From: Alphaproteobacteria bacterium
GTDB taxonomy: Bacteria > Pseudomonadota > Alphaproteobacteria > GCA-2731375
Reading direction: 5' to 3'
Assembly: GCA_021776235.1 (NCBI GenBank)
Contig: JAJFGG010000086.1
Location: 40,585-104,584, forward strand
Length of the DNA: 64,000 bases
Both the position numbers and the translations under genes were made by a program. Under the pieces are notes generated by a model. It was not told the DNA's origin, made no database searches, and was given only the letters and a program-made list of their open reading frames with translations. This document shows positions 43,201 through 52,494 of the stretch, piece by piece (the stretch's first letter is position 1; each line of letters opens with the position of its first letter).

Positions 43201-43363
43201 CCGAACTCTTAAGAAAAGAACAATTGAACCAATCACTTGGGTCGCGATCGCGACTCCAATTAATTGAAAATTGCTCTCGACACCGCCGCCGCCGCGGCCT
43301 CGATTGATCGTAGCTCGAATGGCGCTATAGTTTCCTGCCGGCAATGAACACACGAGGGACAGA

Positions 43364-43798
43364 ATGAGCCAACGAGACTGGGTCGTCGAGCATATCCGTA
43401 AATACCGCGAGAGCAATGGCGCGGAGGGACACATCTGGAAAGGCGTGGACGGCAGTCAGAATTTGCCCTGCCTGTTGCTGACCACAACCGGCCGACGCAC
43501 GGGCGAAGCGCGGACGACGGCCTTGATCTATGGCCGGGACGGGGACTGCTACGTCATCATCGCCTCACGGGGCGGTACGCCGGCCGATCCCGTCTGGTAT
43601 GGCAATTTGCTGGCCAACCCGGCCGTACAATTGCAGGTGGGACCGGATCAATTCGCCGCCACGGCGCATACCGCAACGGGAGACGAGAGGGCACGTCTTT
43701 GGCAAATGATGGCGGAGATTTTTCCCAGCTACGATGATTACCAGGCAAAAGCCAAGGCGACCCGTGAAATTCCCCTGATCGTGCTGGAACGGACCTGA
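43364..43798 (+). CDS. Nitroreductase-family deazaflavin-dependent oxidoreductase (DUF385)
   Basis: A 144-residue protein of the DUF385/Ddn-like (deazaflavin-dependent nitroreductase) family, split-barrel fold. Seen: LLLTTTGRRTGEARTTALIYGRDGDCYVIIASRGGTPADPVWYGNLLANPAVQLQVG and TREIPLIVLERT. In actinobacteria members use F420H2; many proteobacterial ones have no known cofactor. GGGACAGA lies upstream of the ATG. It is divergent from the HpaB-type gene, 208 bases between them. Confidence 0.88.
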   Translation: MSQRDWVVEHIRKYRESNGAEGHIWKGVDGSQNLPCLLLTTTGRRTGEARTTALIYGRDGDCYVIIASRGGTPADPVWYGNLLANPAVQLQVGPDQFAATAHTATGDERARLWQMMAEIFPSYDDYQAKAKATREIPLIVLERT

Positions 43799-43871
43799 AA
43801 GACAGCTTAGCGGTTTATTGATCTTGATCGGCGCATATTAGGGTTAGCAAAAATTTAGCCTTGTAGAAGCC

Positions 43872-44972
43872 ATGCTGCACTGGAACCGAAATTGGGTCGC
43901 ATTGTCGCCCGCCGAAAGCGCGGCGGCCCTGATGGTTGCCTTGGTAGTGCTTTCGTTTATGGGCGTTACCTACGGCGCCACGGCCCTTATTTGGGGACTG
44001 ATCTTCACAGCCGGCGTTCTTGCCGGCTGGTGGGTGGCCCAGCATCGTCCAGGAGGTCCCTCGGCGGCTGATGTGTTGCATGCGAAGGTATTCCAGTCCA
44101 CGACCGAAGGCGCCACGATCACGGATGCCGACGGGCTAATTCTGGCGGTCAATGAATCCTTCACCCACTTAACTGGTTATTCTTCCGAGGACGTCATTGG
44201 CAAAAATCCAAGTATGTTGTCTTCTGGGAAGCATGGTGCCGAGTTCTACAAAACGATGTGGTGCGAGCTCCTTGCCAAGGGCAGTTGGGAGGGGGAGGTA
44301 TACAACCGGCGTAAGGACGGTGAGGTCTTTGCCGAATGGCTGCGCATTTCGCAGGTCACCGACGGGGCCGGTACCGCAACCAATTACGTTGGCATTTTCT
44401 CGGATATCAGCGCACGCAAGGCGTCCGAGGAGGAATTGCTGCAGCACGCCTATTCAGATTCTCTGACCGGCGCGGCGAACCGACCCAACCTGCACAGATA
44501 CCTTGATCAGGAGATATCCCGCATTCGCCGCAGCGGCGGTCGCCTGGCCTGCCTGTTCCTGGATCTGGACAATTTCAAACCGATCAATGACCGCCATGGT
44601 CACGACGCCGGTGATGTCGTGCTAAAGGTCATCGCCGGGCGCATCAAGGTCGAACTGCGCGAAATGGATCTGGCATCCCGAATAGGTGGCGACGAGTTCG
44701 TCGTTGCTTTGCCGGACTGCGGTTCCGCCGACTATGCGCTACAGATCGCCGATCGAATACTGGCTGTAATCAGGCGCCCGATATCCTGGCAGGGTCAATG
44801 CTTCCAGGTTGCCTGCAGCGGCGGCATTGCCCTTTATCCTGACCACGCCGACGACCGCAACAGCCTGATAGCCGCCGCCGACAAGGCCATGTATCAAGCC
44901 AAGGGTCAAGGCGGCGGCGGTGTCGCGCTGGCTGAACAGTTGCCGACGCGGCGCAAAACCACCTTCGGCTAG
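43872..44972 (+). CDS. Membrane PAS-GGDEF diguanylate cyclase
   Basis: A 366-residue protein. Two membrane segments at about 15-35 and 38-56; a PAS domain (about 70-185: FQSTTEGATITDADGLILAVNESFTHLTGYSSEDVIG, then NYVGIFSDIS); a GGDEF domain (about 195-355) with active-site GGDEF at 272-276 and an RxxD inhibitory site (Arg 263-Asp 266) five residues before it. It should make cyclic di-GMP with product inhibition. No EAL domain is fused. Its stop overlaps the aldehyde dehydrogenase stop tail to tail (CTAG). Confidence 0.93.
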   Translation: MLHWNRNWVALSPAESAAALMVALVVLSFMGVTYGATALIWGLIFTAGVLAGWWVAQHRPGGPSAADVLHAKVFQSTTEGATITDADGLILAVNESFTHLTGYSSEDVIGKNPSMLSSGKHGAEFYKTMWCELLAKGSWEGEVYNRRKDGEVFAEWLRISQVTDGAGTATNYVGIFSDISARKASEEELLQHAYSDSLTGAANRPNLHRYLDQEISRIRRSGGRLACLFLDLDNFKPINDRHGHDAGDVVLKVIAGRIKVELREMDLASRIGGDEFVVALPDCGSADYALQIADRILAVIRRPISWQGQCFQVACSGGIALYPDHADDRNSLIAAADKAMYQAKGQGGGGVALAEQLPTRRKTTFG

Positions 44973-46396
44973 ATACTGAAACCGCCGACTTTGGTTTCCA
45001 GGTATTCGTGAATGCCCTCACGGCTGCCTTCCCGGCCCAGGCCGCTGTCCTTCATGCCGCCGAACGGGGCCGCGGCGGAGGCGGGGTTGATGTCGTTGAC
45101 ACCGATGATACCGAATTCCAGCCCCTCGAACAGGCGCATCGCCTTGGTCAAATTCTGACTGTAGATATAGGCTGCCAGGCCGTAATTGGTGTCGTTCGCC
45201 ATGGCCAGAACATCGTCGTCGTTGTCGAACGGCACGACGGCGGCGACCGGGCCAAAGGTTTCCTCCCGGTAGATCAGCATCTCCGGGCTGACATTATTGA
45301 GGACGGTTGGGGCAAAGAAATGGCCCTGGCCCAGCGCGCCGTCGGTCAAGCGCTCACCGCCGCACATAACCTTGGCGCCCTTCGCGACCGCGTCACGCAC
45401 TTGATTTTCCACCTTGGCCACGGCAGCGTCGTTGACCAGAGGACCAATGGTAATGCCTTGCTCCATGCCGTTGCCTGCCTTCATGGCGGCAACCCTGCCG
45501 GTCAAGGTTTCCAGAAAGCTGTCCAGAATGTCCCGGTGGACGAAGATCCGGTTCGGGCTGATGCAGGCCTGGCCGGTGTTCAGGAATTTCACCAATTGCA
45601 GGCCCTTGGCGGCGTGCACGGGGTCGGCGTCGGCCAGAACAATGAACGGCGCATGGCCGCCCAGTTCACACGACACCCGCTTCATGTTGCCCGCGGCCTT
45701 GCCCGCCAGCATCTTGCCGACGGCGGTGGAACCGGTGAAGGTCAGTTTGGCCACGCTTGGATTGGCGGTGAATTCCTCGCCCACGGGCCCGGGCTCGGCG
45801 GTGGTGACCAGATTGACAACACCGGGGGGAAACCCCGCATCCTCGAAAACCTTGAAGGTTTCGATGGCCGTCAGCGGCGTCGCTTCCGCCGGTTTCAAAA
45901 CCACGGTGCAGCCCGCCGCCAGGGCTGGTCCCAGCTTGCGCGTGATCATTGATATGGGGTAGTTCCACGGCGTGATGGCGGCCACCACGCCCACGGGCTG
46001 GTGCAGCACATAAAACCGCTGGTCGGCGCGGGCGGAGGGGATAATCTCGCCATAGACCCGCTTGCCCTCTTCGGCGAACCAGGCCAGAAAGTCCGAAGCG
46101 TATTTCACCTCCGTCATGGCGGCACGCAGGGGCTTGCCCTGTTCCTCGGTCAGCACCCGGGCCAGTTCTTCCTGGCGTTCCAGCATCAGGGTATGGGCCC
46201 GCATAAGGAATTCGGCCCGTTGGTAGGGCGTCGTGGCGCGCCAGGCGGGAAAGGCTTCGGCCGCCGCCGCTATCGCCGACCGCGCCGCCTCGGCCCCGCC
46301 GTCGGGCAGGGATTTGATGACGCCGCCCGTGGCGGGATTGAGAACTTCGAATTCCGACTCGGCGGGTGCGCTGGCCCAGTTGCCGTTGATGTACAT
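44969..46396 (-). CDS. NAD(P)-dependent aldehyde dehydrogenase (succinate-semialdehyde-type)
   Basis: A 475-residue aldehyde dehydrogenase that oxidises an aldehyde to a carboxylate. Seen: ITPWNYPISMITRKLGPALAAGC, the NAD motif FTGSTAVGKML, the catalytic Cys in NTGQACISPN, and ETFGPVAAVVPF. The wording is closest to GabD/succinate-semialdehyde or related semialdehyde dehydrogenases, but the substrate is not known. It is the last gene of a minus-strand run from 48302 down (SBP-like, oxygenase, ALDH) with gaps of 18 and 13 bases, so it may act on a product made by the oxygenase. Confidence 0.92.
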   Translation of the reverse strand: MYINGNWASAPAESEFEVLNPATGGVIKSLPDGGAEAARSAIAAAAEAFPAWRATTPYQRAEFLMRAHTLMLERQEELARVLTEEQGKPLRAAMTEVKYASDFLAWFAEEGKRVYGEIIPSARADQRFYVLHQPVGVVAAITPWNYPISMITRKLGPALAAGCTVVLKPAEATPLTAIETFKVFEDAGFPPGVVNLVTTAEPGPVGEEFTANPSVAKLTFTGSTAVGKMLAGKAAGNMKRVSCELGGHAPFIVLADADPVHAAKGLQLVKFLNTGQACISPNRIFVHRDILDSFLETLTGRVAAMKAGNGMEQGITIGPLVNDAAVAKVENQVRDAVAKGAKVMCGGERLTDGALGQGHFFAPTVLNNVSPEMLIYREETFGPVAAVVPFDNDDDVLAMANDTNYGLAAYIYSQNLTKAMRLFEGLEFGIIGVNDINPASAAAPFGGMKDSGLGREGSREGIHEYLETKVGGFSI

Positions 46397-46409
46397 GCTT
46401 TTGACCTCG

Positions 46410-47390
46410 TCAGACGTTGTGGCTTTTGGCGATTTTCATGGCGATATGCTCGCCGGCCGTGATGGGGGCATAGCGCGGCTTTTCGCCGGCGTCCAGGCAG
46501 GTTGGCAAACATTCGATCCGGGCGTCGAAATTAGGGTGCATAAAATAACCGATGGACTGCCGCCGGCTGGCCGCATCGGCCAGGTTGGCCGGGTTTGCGA
46601 CCCGGTGCAGGGTCGACGTCCAGCGGTCATTGGTCCAGCGCGCCATCATGTCGCCCAGGTTGACCACCAGTTCGCCGGGCGCCGGCAGAATACCGCGCCA
46701 TTCGCCGTCGGGCATACGGACTTCCAGGCCGCCGGCCGCGTCTGTCATGGCCAGAATGGTCATGGCGCCGAAATCAGTATGGGCTCCGGTCCGCAGTTGA
46801 CCCGGTTCAGGTGCGGCGGCCAACGCCGGATAGTGGTGGCAGCTTAGAATGGAGAAATGCCGGTCGGTCTTGGCCGCGAAATAAGTCTCCGGCAGTTCCA
46901 GGGCCAGGGCAAAGATGCGCAGCAGCTTATCCGATAGCCGCTCAAAGCCGCGATAAAGGACGATCAGCGCCGTGTCCGTTCCTGGCGGTTCGGTGGGGAT
47001 GGTGTTGGGCCAATACGCCGTTGCCGCCGCCGGCAAATGGACGAAATGGGCCTGATGGTCATCAACCGGGCCCAGGAAGAGCGTTTCGCGCAGATCCGGC
47101 GGAACCTCCCGGTCCATGGTCGAGGCCAGGCCGCGCGTGGCGAAACCATGATAGCCCCGCTGTTTTGCAGGCCCGCTCGGATGCCAGCGATTCTTGATGG
47201 CTTCTGGCAGATCCATGAAATCACGGGTCAGGGTAAAGGCGTTCCCTAAAACATCCCCGTCCAGGCCGTGGCCGGCGATCACCAGAAAGCCCAGATCCCG
47301 GCAACTTCTCGCCACGGCCTCCGCCACCCGGCGCTTGTCCGCCGCGCCGCCCGTTAGAAAGGGCGCAATATCGATGCGTGGGATATCCAT
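46410..47390 (-). CDS. 2-oxoglutarate/Fe(II) oxygenase, isopenicillin N synthase-like
   Basis: A 326-residue non-haem iron oxygenase. Seen: PRIDIAPFL start, DLGFLVIAGHG, the iron ligands His 204, Asp 206 (GAHTDFG) and His 262 (STLHRV), and the 2-oxoglutarate-binding Arg-x-Ser (RQS, 277-279). The ATG at 47390 is preferred to a TTG at 47399, because GGGAGG is too close to the TTG. It lies between the SBP-like gene and the aldehyde dehydrogenase, 18 and 13 bases apart, and may hydroxylate the imported or processed substrate. Confidence 0.9.
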   Translation of the reverse strand: MDIPRIDIAPFLTGGAADKRRVAEAVARSCRDLGFLVIAGHGLDGDVLGNAFTLTRDFMDLPEAIKNRWHPSGPAKQRGYHGFATRGLASTMDREVPPDLRETLFLGPVDDHQAHFVHLPAAATAYWPNTIPTEPPGTDTALIVLYRGFERLSDKLLRIFALALELPETYFAAKTDRHFSILSCHHYPALAAAPEPGQLRTGAHTDFGAMTILAMTDAAGGLEVRMPDGEWRGILPAPGELVVNLGDMMARWTNDRWTSTLHRVANPANLADAASRRQSIGYFMHPNFDARIECLPTCLDAGEKPRYAPITAGEHIAMKIAKSHNV

Positions 47391-47408
47391 GATCAGCAAA
47401 ACCTCCCG

Positions 47409-48302
47409 CTAATCCGGGAAATTGGTCACAAGGCGGTCAAAGGGGGCGTCGTAGCTGATCAAGCCGCCGGAGATCATCGCGGCTTTCAGGCGGACAAAGG
47501 CTGTAACCGGCAATTCGGTGTTGCGCGGCCACAGACCCGAGGCGCGGTAGCCTGCGATCATCCGGGCCAGGTCTTTGCTGGACAAATCGGGGAAATAGCC
47601 GGCAACTATATCTGCGATGTTGGCCGGGGTCTCTTCGTGCAGCGCGGCCAAGGCGCGCTCGATACCGCGCACCAGGGCCCGGCAGGTCTCCGGCTGGTTC
47701 TTGGTGAAGGCTTCGGTGGTGTAAAACGAGGTCCAGCAGGAATCTCCCCGCGCTGCGCAGCGATGCCAGATATGGCCATGACCGGATTGGACCAGGGCGT
47801 CCACATGGGGTTCGAATATCTGGACAACGTCCAACCTGCCTGCCCGCAACGCGGCGGCGTTCTCGGCCATACTTTGATCCTTGACCCAGTCGATGGCCGC
47901 AAGATCAACACCGGCCCGGTTGATATCATCCTGCAAGGTCATCCATGGCGTAGGCACTTCCGCCACCACGCCGACCCGCTGGCCCACCAGATCGTCAAAG
48001 CGAAAGCGATCCTTGGGTTCCCGCCCCACCAGGATAGAGGGATCGCGGGCCACCACCTGGGCGAAACAGACAAGGGGACAATCCCGGTCGCGGTCGTGGT
48101 GCAGCATCACCCGCATGGGGCCGCCCCAGGAAACATCGGCCCGGCCATCGATCAGGCCCTGGGCGGTTTCCGGCGTGCTGGGCGAGGTCTGTACCGAGAC
48201 ATCGATACCCATTTCCGCCCAGTCGCCGCGCTGGATGGCAAGATAAAATGGCACGTACACCACCGTACGCATGTTCTCGTACAGGGTAATGGTTTTGCTC
48301 AT
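47409..48302 (-). CDS. NMT1/THI5-like substrate-binding-fold protein without a signal peptide
   Basis: A 297-residue protein with the fold of ABC-transporter binding proteins of the SsuA/TauA/THI5 type. Seen: TLYENMRTVVYVPFYLAIQRGDWAEMGIDVSVQ, SWGGPMRVMLHHD, PSILVGREPKDRFRFDDLVGQRVGVV, and the later lobe. It begins MSKTITLYENMRTVVYVP and has no signal peptide or lipobox, so it may be cytoplasmic, as in Thi5-like enzymes or regulators, or misread at the N-terminus. No ABC permease or ATPase is near. It is divergent from hydantoinase B. Confidence 0.8.
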   Translation of the reverse strand: MSKTITLYENMRTVVYVPFYLAIQRGDWAEMGIDVSVQTSPSTPETAQGLIDGRADVSWGGPMRVMLHHDRDRDCPLVCFAQVVARDPSILVGREPKDRFRFDDLVGQRVGVVAEVPTPWMTLQDDINRAGVDLAAIDWVKDQSMAENAAALRAGRLDVVQIFEPHVDALVQSGHGHIWHRCAARGDSCWTSFYTTEAFTKNQPETCRALVRGIERALAALHEETPANIADIVAGYFPDLSSKDLARMIAGYRASGLWPRNTELPVTAFVRLKAAMISGGLISYDAPFDRLVTNFPD

Positions 48303-48450
48303 CCGGGCCTGCTTCCGCTGCTGGAGGTGTGCGCCTTATGCGGGACCTTAACCGACATTCGTGGCGGACGGCAATTGGCGTGCGCGGGCTGGACGGAACG
48401 GCATGGGACCGGCATAGTTTGTCGCCTAGCCAACAGGGACTACGAACATC
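48303..48450. promoter_or_regulatory. Divergent promoter gap, SBP-like gene and hydantoinase B
   Basis: 148 bases shared by the minus-strand cluster (48302 to 44969) and the plus-strand hydantoinase genes. It must hold two promoters; no clear operator repeat was seen. Confidence 0.35.
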
Positions 48451-50244
48451 ATGGCCAAAATCAGCGATCCCATCGAGTTTGAATTATTCAAGAACGCGAT
48501 CTTTGCCATTGCCGACGAAATGGCGGTGACGATCTGCCGCACGACCTATTCGGGGGTGCTCCGGGACAATATGGATTTTTCCACGGCCCTGGCCGACGCC
48601 GATGGCAAGATGGTGGCCCAGGGTCTGACCCTGCCGGGACATCTGGGCTCCATCCCCGCGGCACTGGCGGTCGTGGTGGAACGTTTCAAAGGCGATATAA
48701 ACCAGGGCGACATGTTTATCCTGAATGACCCGTTTGACGGCGGCATGCATCTACCGGATATCTTCATATTCCAGCCCCTGTTTCACGACGGGCGGCACGT
48801 CGCCTTTGCCGCGACCATCAGCCACCACTCGGACGTGGGCGGCCGGGTGCCGGGGTCGAACGCCTCCGATTCAACCGAGATTTATCAGGAAGGTCTGCGT
48901 ATACCGCCTCTAAAGCTGTTCGACGGCGGCAAGCGCAACGAGACCATGTGGTCCCTGATCGAGGTCAATGTGCGCATCCCCATTCAGGTTCTGGGCGATC
49001 TGCGGGCGCAACTGGCCGCCTGCCACATCGCCGCGACCCAGTTCGGCGAACTGGTGAACCGTTATGGCGTCGACAAGGTCTCGTTATACATGGAAGAGGT
49101 GGTTGATTACGCCGAACGTCTGACCCGGGCCGCGGTCAGTGAACTGCCCGATGGGGAATGGAGTTTTGAAGACTGGATCGACGACGACGGCATAGACCTG
49201 GACCGGCCGATCCGCCTGTTCGTTACCATCACCAAGTCCGGCGACAGCATGACCGTGGACTGGACCGGCAGCTCGCCCCAGGTCAAGGGCGCCATCAACA
49301 GTTCCCTATCCTTCACCGTGGCCCATTCCGTGGGCGCCATCCGCTCGGTGCTGCCGCTGAATATCCCCAGCAATGAAGGGGTCTTCCGGGTCATTAAAGT
49401 GATCGCGCCACCTGCCAGCATTACCAATATGGTGTTGCCGGCGGCCTGTGCCGCCCGTGGCCTGACCGGCTTCCGTATGGGCGACTGCATGTTCGGCGCC
49501 CTGGCCATGATGTTGCCGGACCGGGTCTGCGCCGCCTCAGACGGCGGCAATACCGGTGTCTCGATCGGCGGTTACGACGACGAGCGCAAGCCCTATATCT
49601 ATGTGGATTTTTCCTGCGGCACCCACGGTGGGCGGCCATGGGCGGACGGCTGGCAAGGCAATTCCAACATGTTCGCCAACATGGCCTCGCAGTCGATCGA
49701 GGTTATTGAAACCGAACAGCCCATGCAGATATTGTCCTATGAATTCGTGCCCGACCGGGCCGGGCCGGGCAAGTTTCGCGGCGGGGCGCCGTTCCGCCGG
49801 GATTATCGTTTCCTGGAACGAGAGGCGGTGTTGCAGGTGCGCTCGGACCGGCGCAAAATCCGGCCTTATGGCCTTTATGGCGGCTATCCGGGTAAGCCCT
49901 CGGCCAACTTTCTGAACCCGGAGACCGAGAACCGACCGTTGGAATCGAAAATTACCATGAACATCGAAAACGGTACTGTGTTCCGCCACGAACTGGCGGG
50001 CGGCGGCGGCTGGGGTGATCCGCTGGAGCGTGACGTGGATAAGGTTCTGGTCGATGTGAGGAACGAACTGGTCAGCCCGGAAGCGGCCGCCGCCGACTAT
50101 GGCGTTGTGGTTGACACCGAGTCCTGGTCCATCGACCTGGCGGCGACCGAGGCGCAGAGGCAAGTGTTGCGAGCCCGCCGGCCCGCCGAGACGGCGAAGA
50201 TCTTGTGGCAGGAACCGACCGTGGCCGAAGCGGCGGAAGGATAG
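48451..50244 (+). CDS. Hydantoinase B family subunit (HyuB-like)
   Basis: A 597-residue subunit of ATP-dependent hydantoinase/oxoprolinase type enzymes, which open cyclic imides or hydantoins using ATP. Seen: the opening FELFKNAIFAIADEMAVTICRTTYSGVLRDNMDFSTALAD, GDMFILNDPFDGGMHLPDIF, CHIAATQFGELV and the glycine-rich SNGGNTGVSIGGYDDERKPYIY-like segment. It forms a pair with the next gene, 6 bases away. Substrate unknown: hydantoin, N-methylhydantoin, 5-oxoproline and others are possible. Its operon also includes an isopenicillin-N-synthase-like oxygenase at 52495. Confidence 0.92.
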   Translation: MAKISDPIEFELFKNAIFAIADEMAVTICRTTYSGVLRDNMDFSTALADADGKMVAQGLTLPGHLGSIPAALAVVVERFKGDINQGDMFILNDPFDGGMHLPDIFIFQPLFHDGRHVAFAATISHHSDVGGRVPGSNASDSTEIYQEGLRIPPLKLFDGGKRNETMWSLIEVNVRIPIQVLGDLRAQLAACHIAATQFGELVNRYGVDKVSLYMEEVVDYAERLTRAAVSELPDGEWSFEDWIDDDGIDLDRPIRLFVTITKSGDSMTVDWTGSSPQVKGAINSSLSFTVAHSVGAIRSVLPLNIPSNEGVFRVIKVIAPPASITNMVLPAACAARGLTGFRMGDCMFGALAMMLPDRVCAASDGGNTGVSIGGYDDERKPYIYVDFSCGTHGGRPWADGWQGNSNMFANMASQSIEVIETEQPMQILSYEFVPDRAGPGKFRGGAPFRRDYRFLEREAVLQVRSDRRKIRPYGLYGGYPGKPSANFLNPETENRPLESKITMNIENGTVFRHELAGGGGWGDPLERDVDKVLVDVRNELVSPEAAAADYGVVVDTESWSIDLAATEAQRQVLRARRPAETAKILWQEPTVAEAAEG

Positions 50245-50250
50245 AAGAGC

Positions 50251-52341
50251 ATGCCGAATTTTAGAGTTGGCGCGGATATCGGCGGCACCTTCACCGACCT
50301 TGTCCTGTTGGGCCAGGACGGCACCCTGTATACCAAAAAAGTGCCCTCCACCGTGGGCCAATACGAAGCCGCCATCGTGGATGGCCTATCCAGCGTTTTT
50401 GCCGCAGCTGGATTGACACCGGATCAGATTGACGAGGTGCTGCACGGCACCACGGTCGCATCCAACGCCATTCTTGAGCATAAGGGCGCCAAGACCGGCT
50501 TGATCACCACCAAAGGCTTTCGCGACGTTCTGGAAATCCGCACCTTGCGCATGCCCCGGCTGTATGACCTGACCTGGGAGAAACCGCCGCCCCTGGCGGA
50601 ACGTTATTTGCGCCGGGATGTGGACGAACGGGTGAATAACCGCGGTGAGGTCGAAAAGGCCCTGGACCCGGACGAGGTTGAGCGTGTGGTTCGGCGGCTA
50701 TTGGAGGAGAAGGTGGAAGCCATCGCCGTTTGCCTGATCAACTCCTATGCCAACGCTGATCATGAACGGGCCATCAAGGCGGTAATCGAACGTCTGGCGC
50801 CGGCCCTTCCCCATTGCATCAGCGCCGATGTATTGCCGGAAATCAGCGAATATCAACGTACCTCCACCACGGTCATCAACGCCTATGTCATGCCCATCGT
50901 CAGCCGGTATCTGCGGCAGTTGAGCGCCCGCTTGAAATTGGCCGAGATCGATGCCCCCCTGCTTTTGATGCAATCCAATGGCGGTTTGATCAATGCGGCG
51001 GTCGCCGAAAGAAAACCCGCGAATATCATCGAATCCGGGCCGGCGGGCGGTGTCGTCGGGGCCCAGGCCCTGGCCCGCAAGCTGGAGCTGCCTGATATCA
51101 TTACCTTCGATATGGGCGGCACCACCGCCAAGGCTTCTCTGGTCGAGGATGGCGAGTTTACCCGCAGCCTGGATTACCAGGTGGGTGGCGGCATAATGGT
51201 CGGCTCCCGGTTGATGTCCGGCGCCGGTTATCATCTGAAAATTCCGGCCATTGACCTGGCCGAGGTCGGCGCGGGGGGCGGTTCCCTGGTCTGGATCGAT
51301 GCCGGGGGCTCCATGCAGATCGGGCCGCAAAGCGCCGGCGCCGTGCCGGGCCCCGTCTGCTATGGCATGGGCGGCGAAGAGCCCACGGTAACCGACGCCA
51401 ATGTGATCCTGGGCTATTTGAACCCGGACTATCTGGTCGGTGGCGAATTGCCGATACAGGCGGATATGAGCCGCGAAGTGTTTCAGCAGCGTATCGCCGG
51501 GCCGCTTGGCCTGGACTTGGCCCATGCCGCCTACGGCGCGCATCAGATCGTCATTTCGAACATGATACGGGCCATTCGCGCCATTTCCAGTGAACGGGGA
51601 CGGGATCCCCGCGACTATGCCCTGTTCGCATTCGGCGGCAATGGCCCGCTGTTTGCCGCCGGCATGGCCAAGGCGCTGGATATGCGGCGTATCGTGGTGC
51701 CGCCGTTTCCGGGCCTGTTTTCCTCCTTCGGGCTGCTTTATGCCGATGTGGAGCATCACTATTCCCGCAGCTTGATGCAGGTGCTGCGCGATACCGAGCC
51801 CGGGGCCTTGAACGAGATCTGGGGCGGTCTGGAGCACGAGGCGCGGCAACAGCTTGCCGCCGACGGCTTCTCCCCCGGGCAGATTGAAATCCGCCGCACC
51901 GCCAACATGCATTACAAGGGCCAGATTTACGAACTGAGCGTGCCGGCGCCCGACGGTGATTTTGATCGGGAAAAAATCGCCTTGTTGGAGGACCGCTTCG
52001 GCCAGGAGCATGAACGCACCTATGGCCACCGCGCCGGCCCGGAGGAGCCGGTCATGCTGGTCAACGCGCAGTTGATCGGCCGGGCCATTCCCGATCACCC
52101 GCCGGTGCCTGACCGCCTGAAAGGGATGGACGAGCGCACCGCGGCGGAAAACAGCCTGCGCCAGGCTTATTTTGGCCCTGAGGTAGGTTGGATGGAGGCA
52201 GCCGTGCTGGGCCGTGGCGACCTGATTGAGCAGTATACCGGCCCCCTGATCATCGAAGAATACGACGCCACCTGCCTGGTTCCCCCGAGCGCCAAGGCCA
52301 AGTGTGACGAATTCGGCAACATCATTATCGAACTGCCCTGA
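50251..52341 (+). CDS. Hydantoinase A family subunit (HyuA-like)
   Basis: A 696-residue ATP-binding subunit. Seen: VGADIGGTFTDLVLLGQDG at the N-terminus (ATP-binding), LHGTTVASNAILEHKGAKTGLITTKGFRDVLEIRTLRMPRLYDLTWEKP, GGGIMVGSRL, LVWIDAGGSMQIGPQSAGAVPGPVCYG and the C-terminal PLIIEEYDATCLVPP. With HyuB it forms the hydantoinase/oxoprolinase type enzyme. It starts 6 bases after the HyuB stop. The oxygenase gene follows after 153 bases on the same strand. Confidence 0.93.
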   Translation: MPNFRVGADIGGTFTDLVLLGQDGTLYTKKVPSTVGQYEAAIVDGLSSVFAAAGLTPDQIDEVLHGTTVASNAILEHKGAKTGLITTKGFRDVLEIRTLRMPRLYDLTWEKPPPLAERYLRRDVDERVNNRGEVEKALDPDEVERVVRRLLEEKVEAIAVCLINSYANADHERAIKAVIERLAPALPHCISADVLPEISEYQRTSTTVINAYVMPIVSRYLRQLSARLKLAEIDAPLLLMQSNGGLINAAVAERKPANIIESGPAGGVVGAQALARKLELPDIITFDMGGTTAKASLVEDGEFTRSLDYQVGGGIMVGSRLMSGAGYHLKIPAIDLAEVGAGGGSLVWIDAGGSMQIGPQSAGAVPGPVCYGMGGEEPTVTDANVILGYLNPDYLVGGELPIQADMSREVFQQRIAGPLGLDLAHAAYGAHQIVISNMIRAIRAISSERGRDPRDYALFAFGGNGPLFAAGMAKALDMRRIVVPPFPGLFSSFGLLYADVEHHYSRSLMQVLRDTEPGALNEIWGGLEHEARQQLAADGFSPGQIEIRRTANMHYKGQIYELSVPAPDGDFDREKIALLEDRFGQEHERTYGHRAGPEEPVMLVNAQLIGRAIPDHPPVPDRLKGMDERTAAENSLRQAYFGPEVGWMEAAVLGRGDLIEQYTGPLIIEEYDATCLVPPSAKAKCDEFGNIIIELP

Positions 52342-52494
52342 CGGCGGCCAGCCGGGCGGCCATTGTGGACATTGATTGATCGAGCGGCTTTTGCTTGCCG
52401 CAACCGGATTCCCATGAATTTGACGTAACCCGCGTCATACGTATGATTGGCATCAGCGTTCAATGCGAAGATGGCCGATGTAAAGGAAACCACC

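Noticed and set aside
50698..52098. Minus-strand ORF of 466 codons opposite hydantoinase A
   Set aside because: Antisense of a clearly identified hydantoinase A; no motif, no ribosome site.
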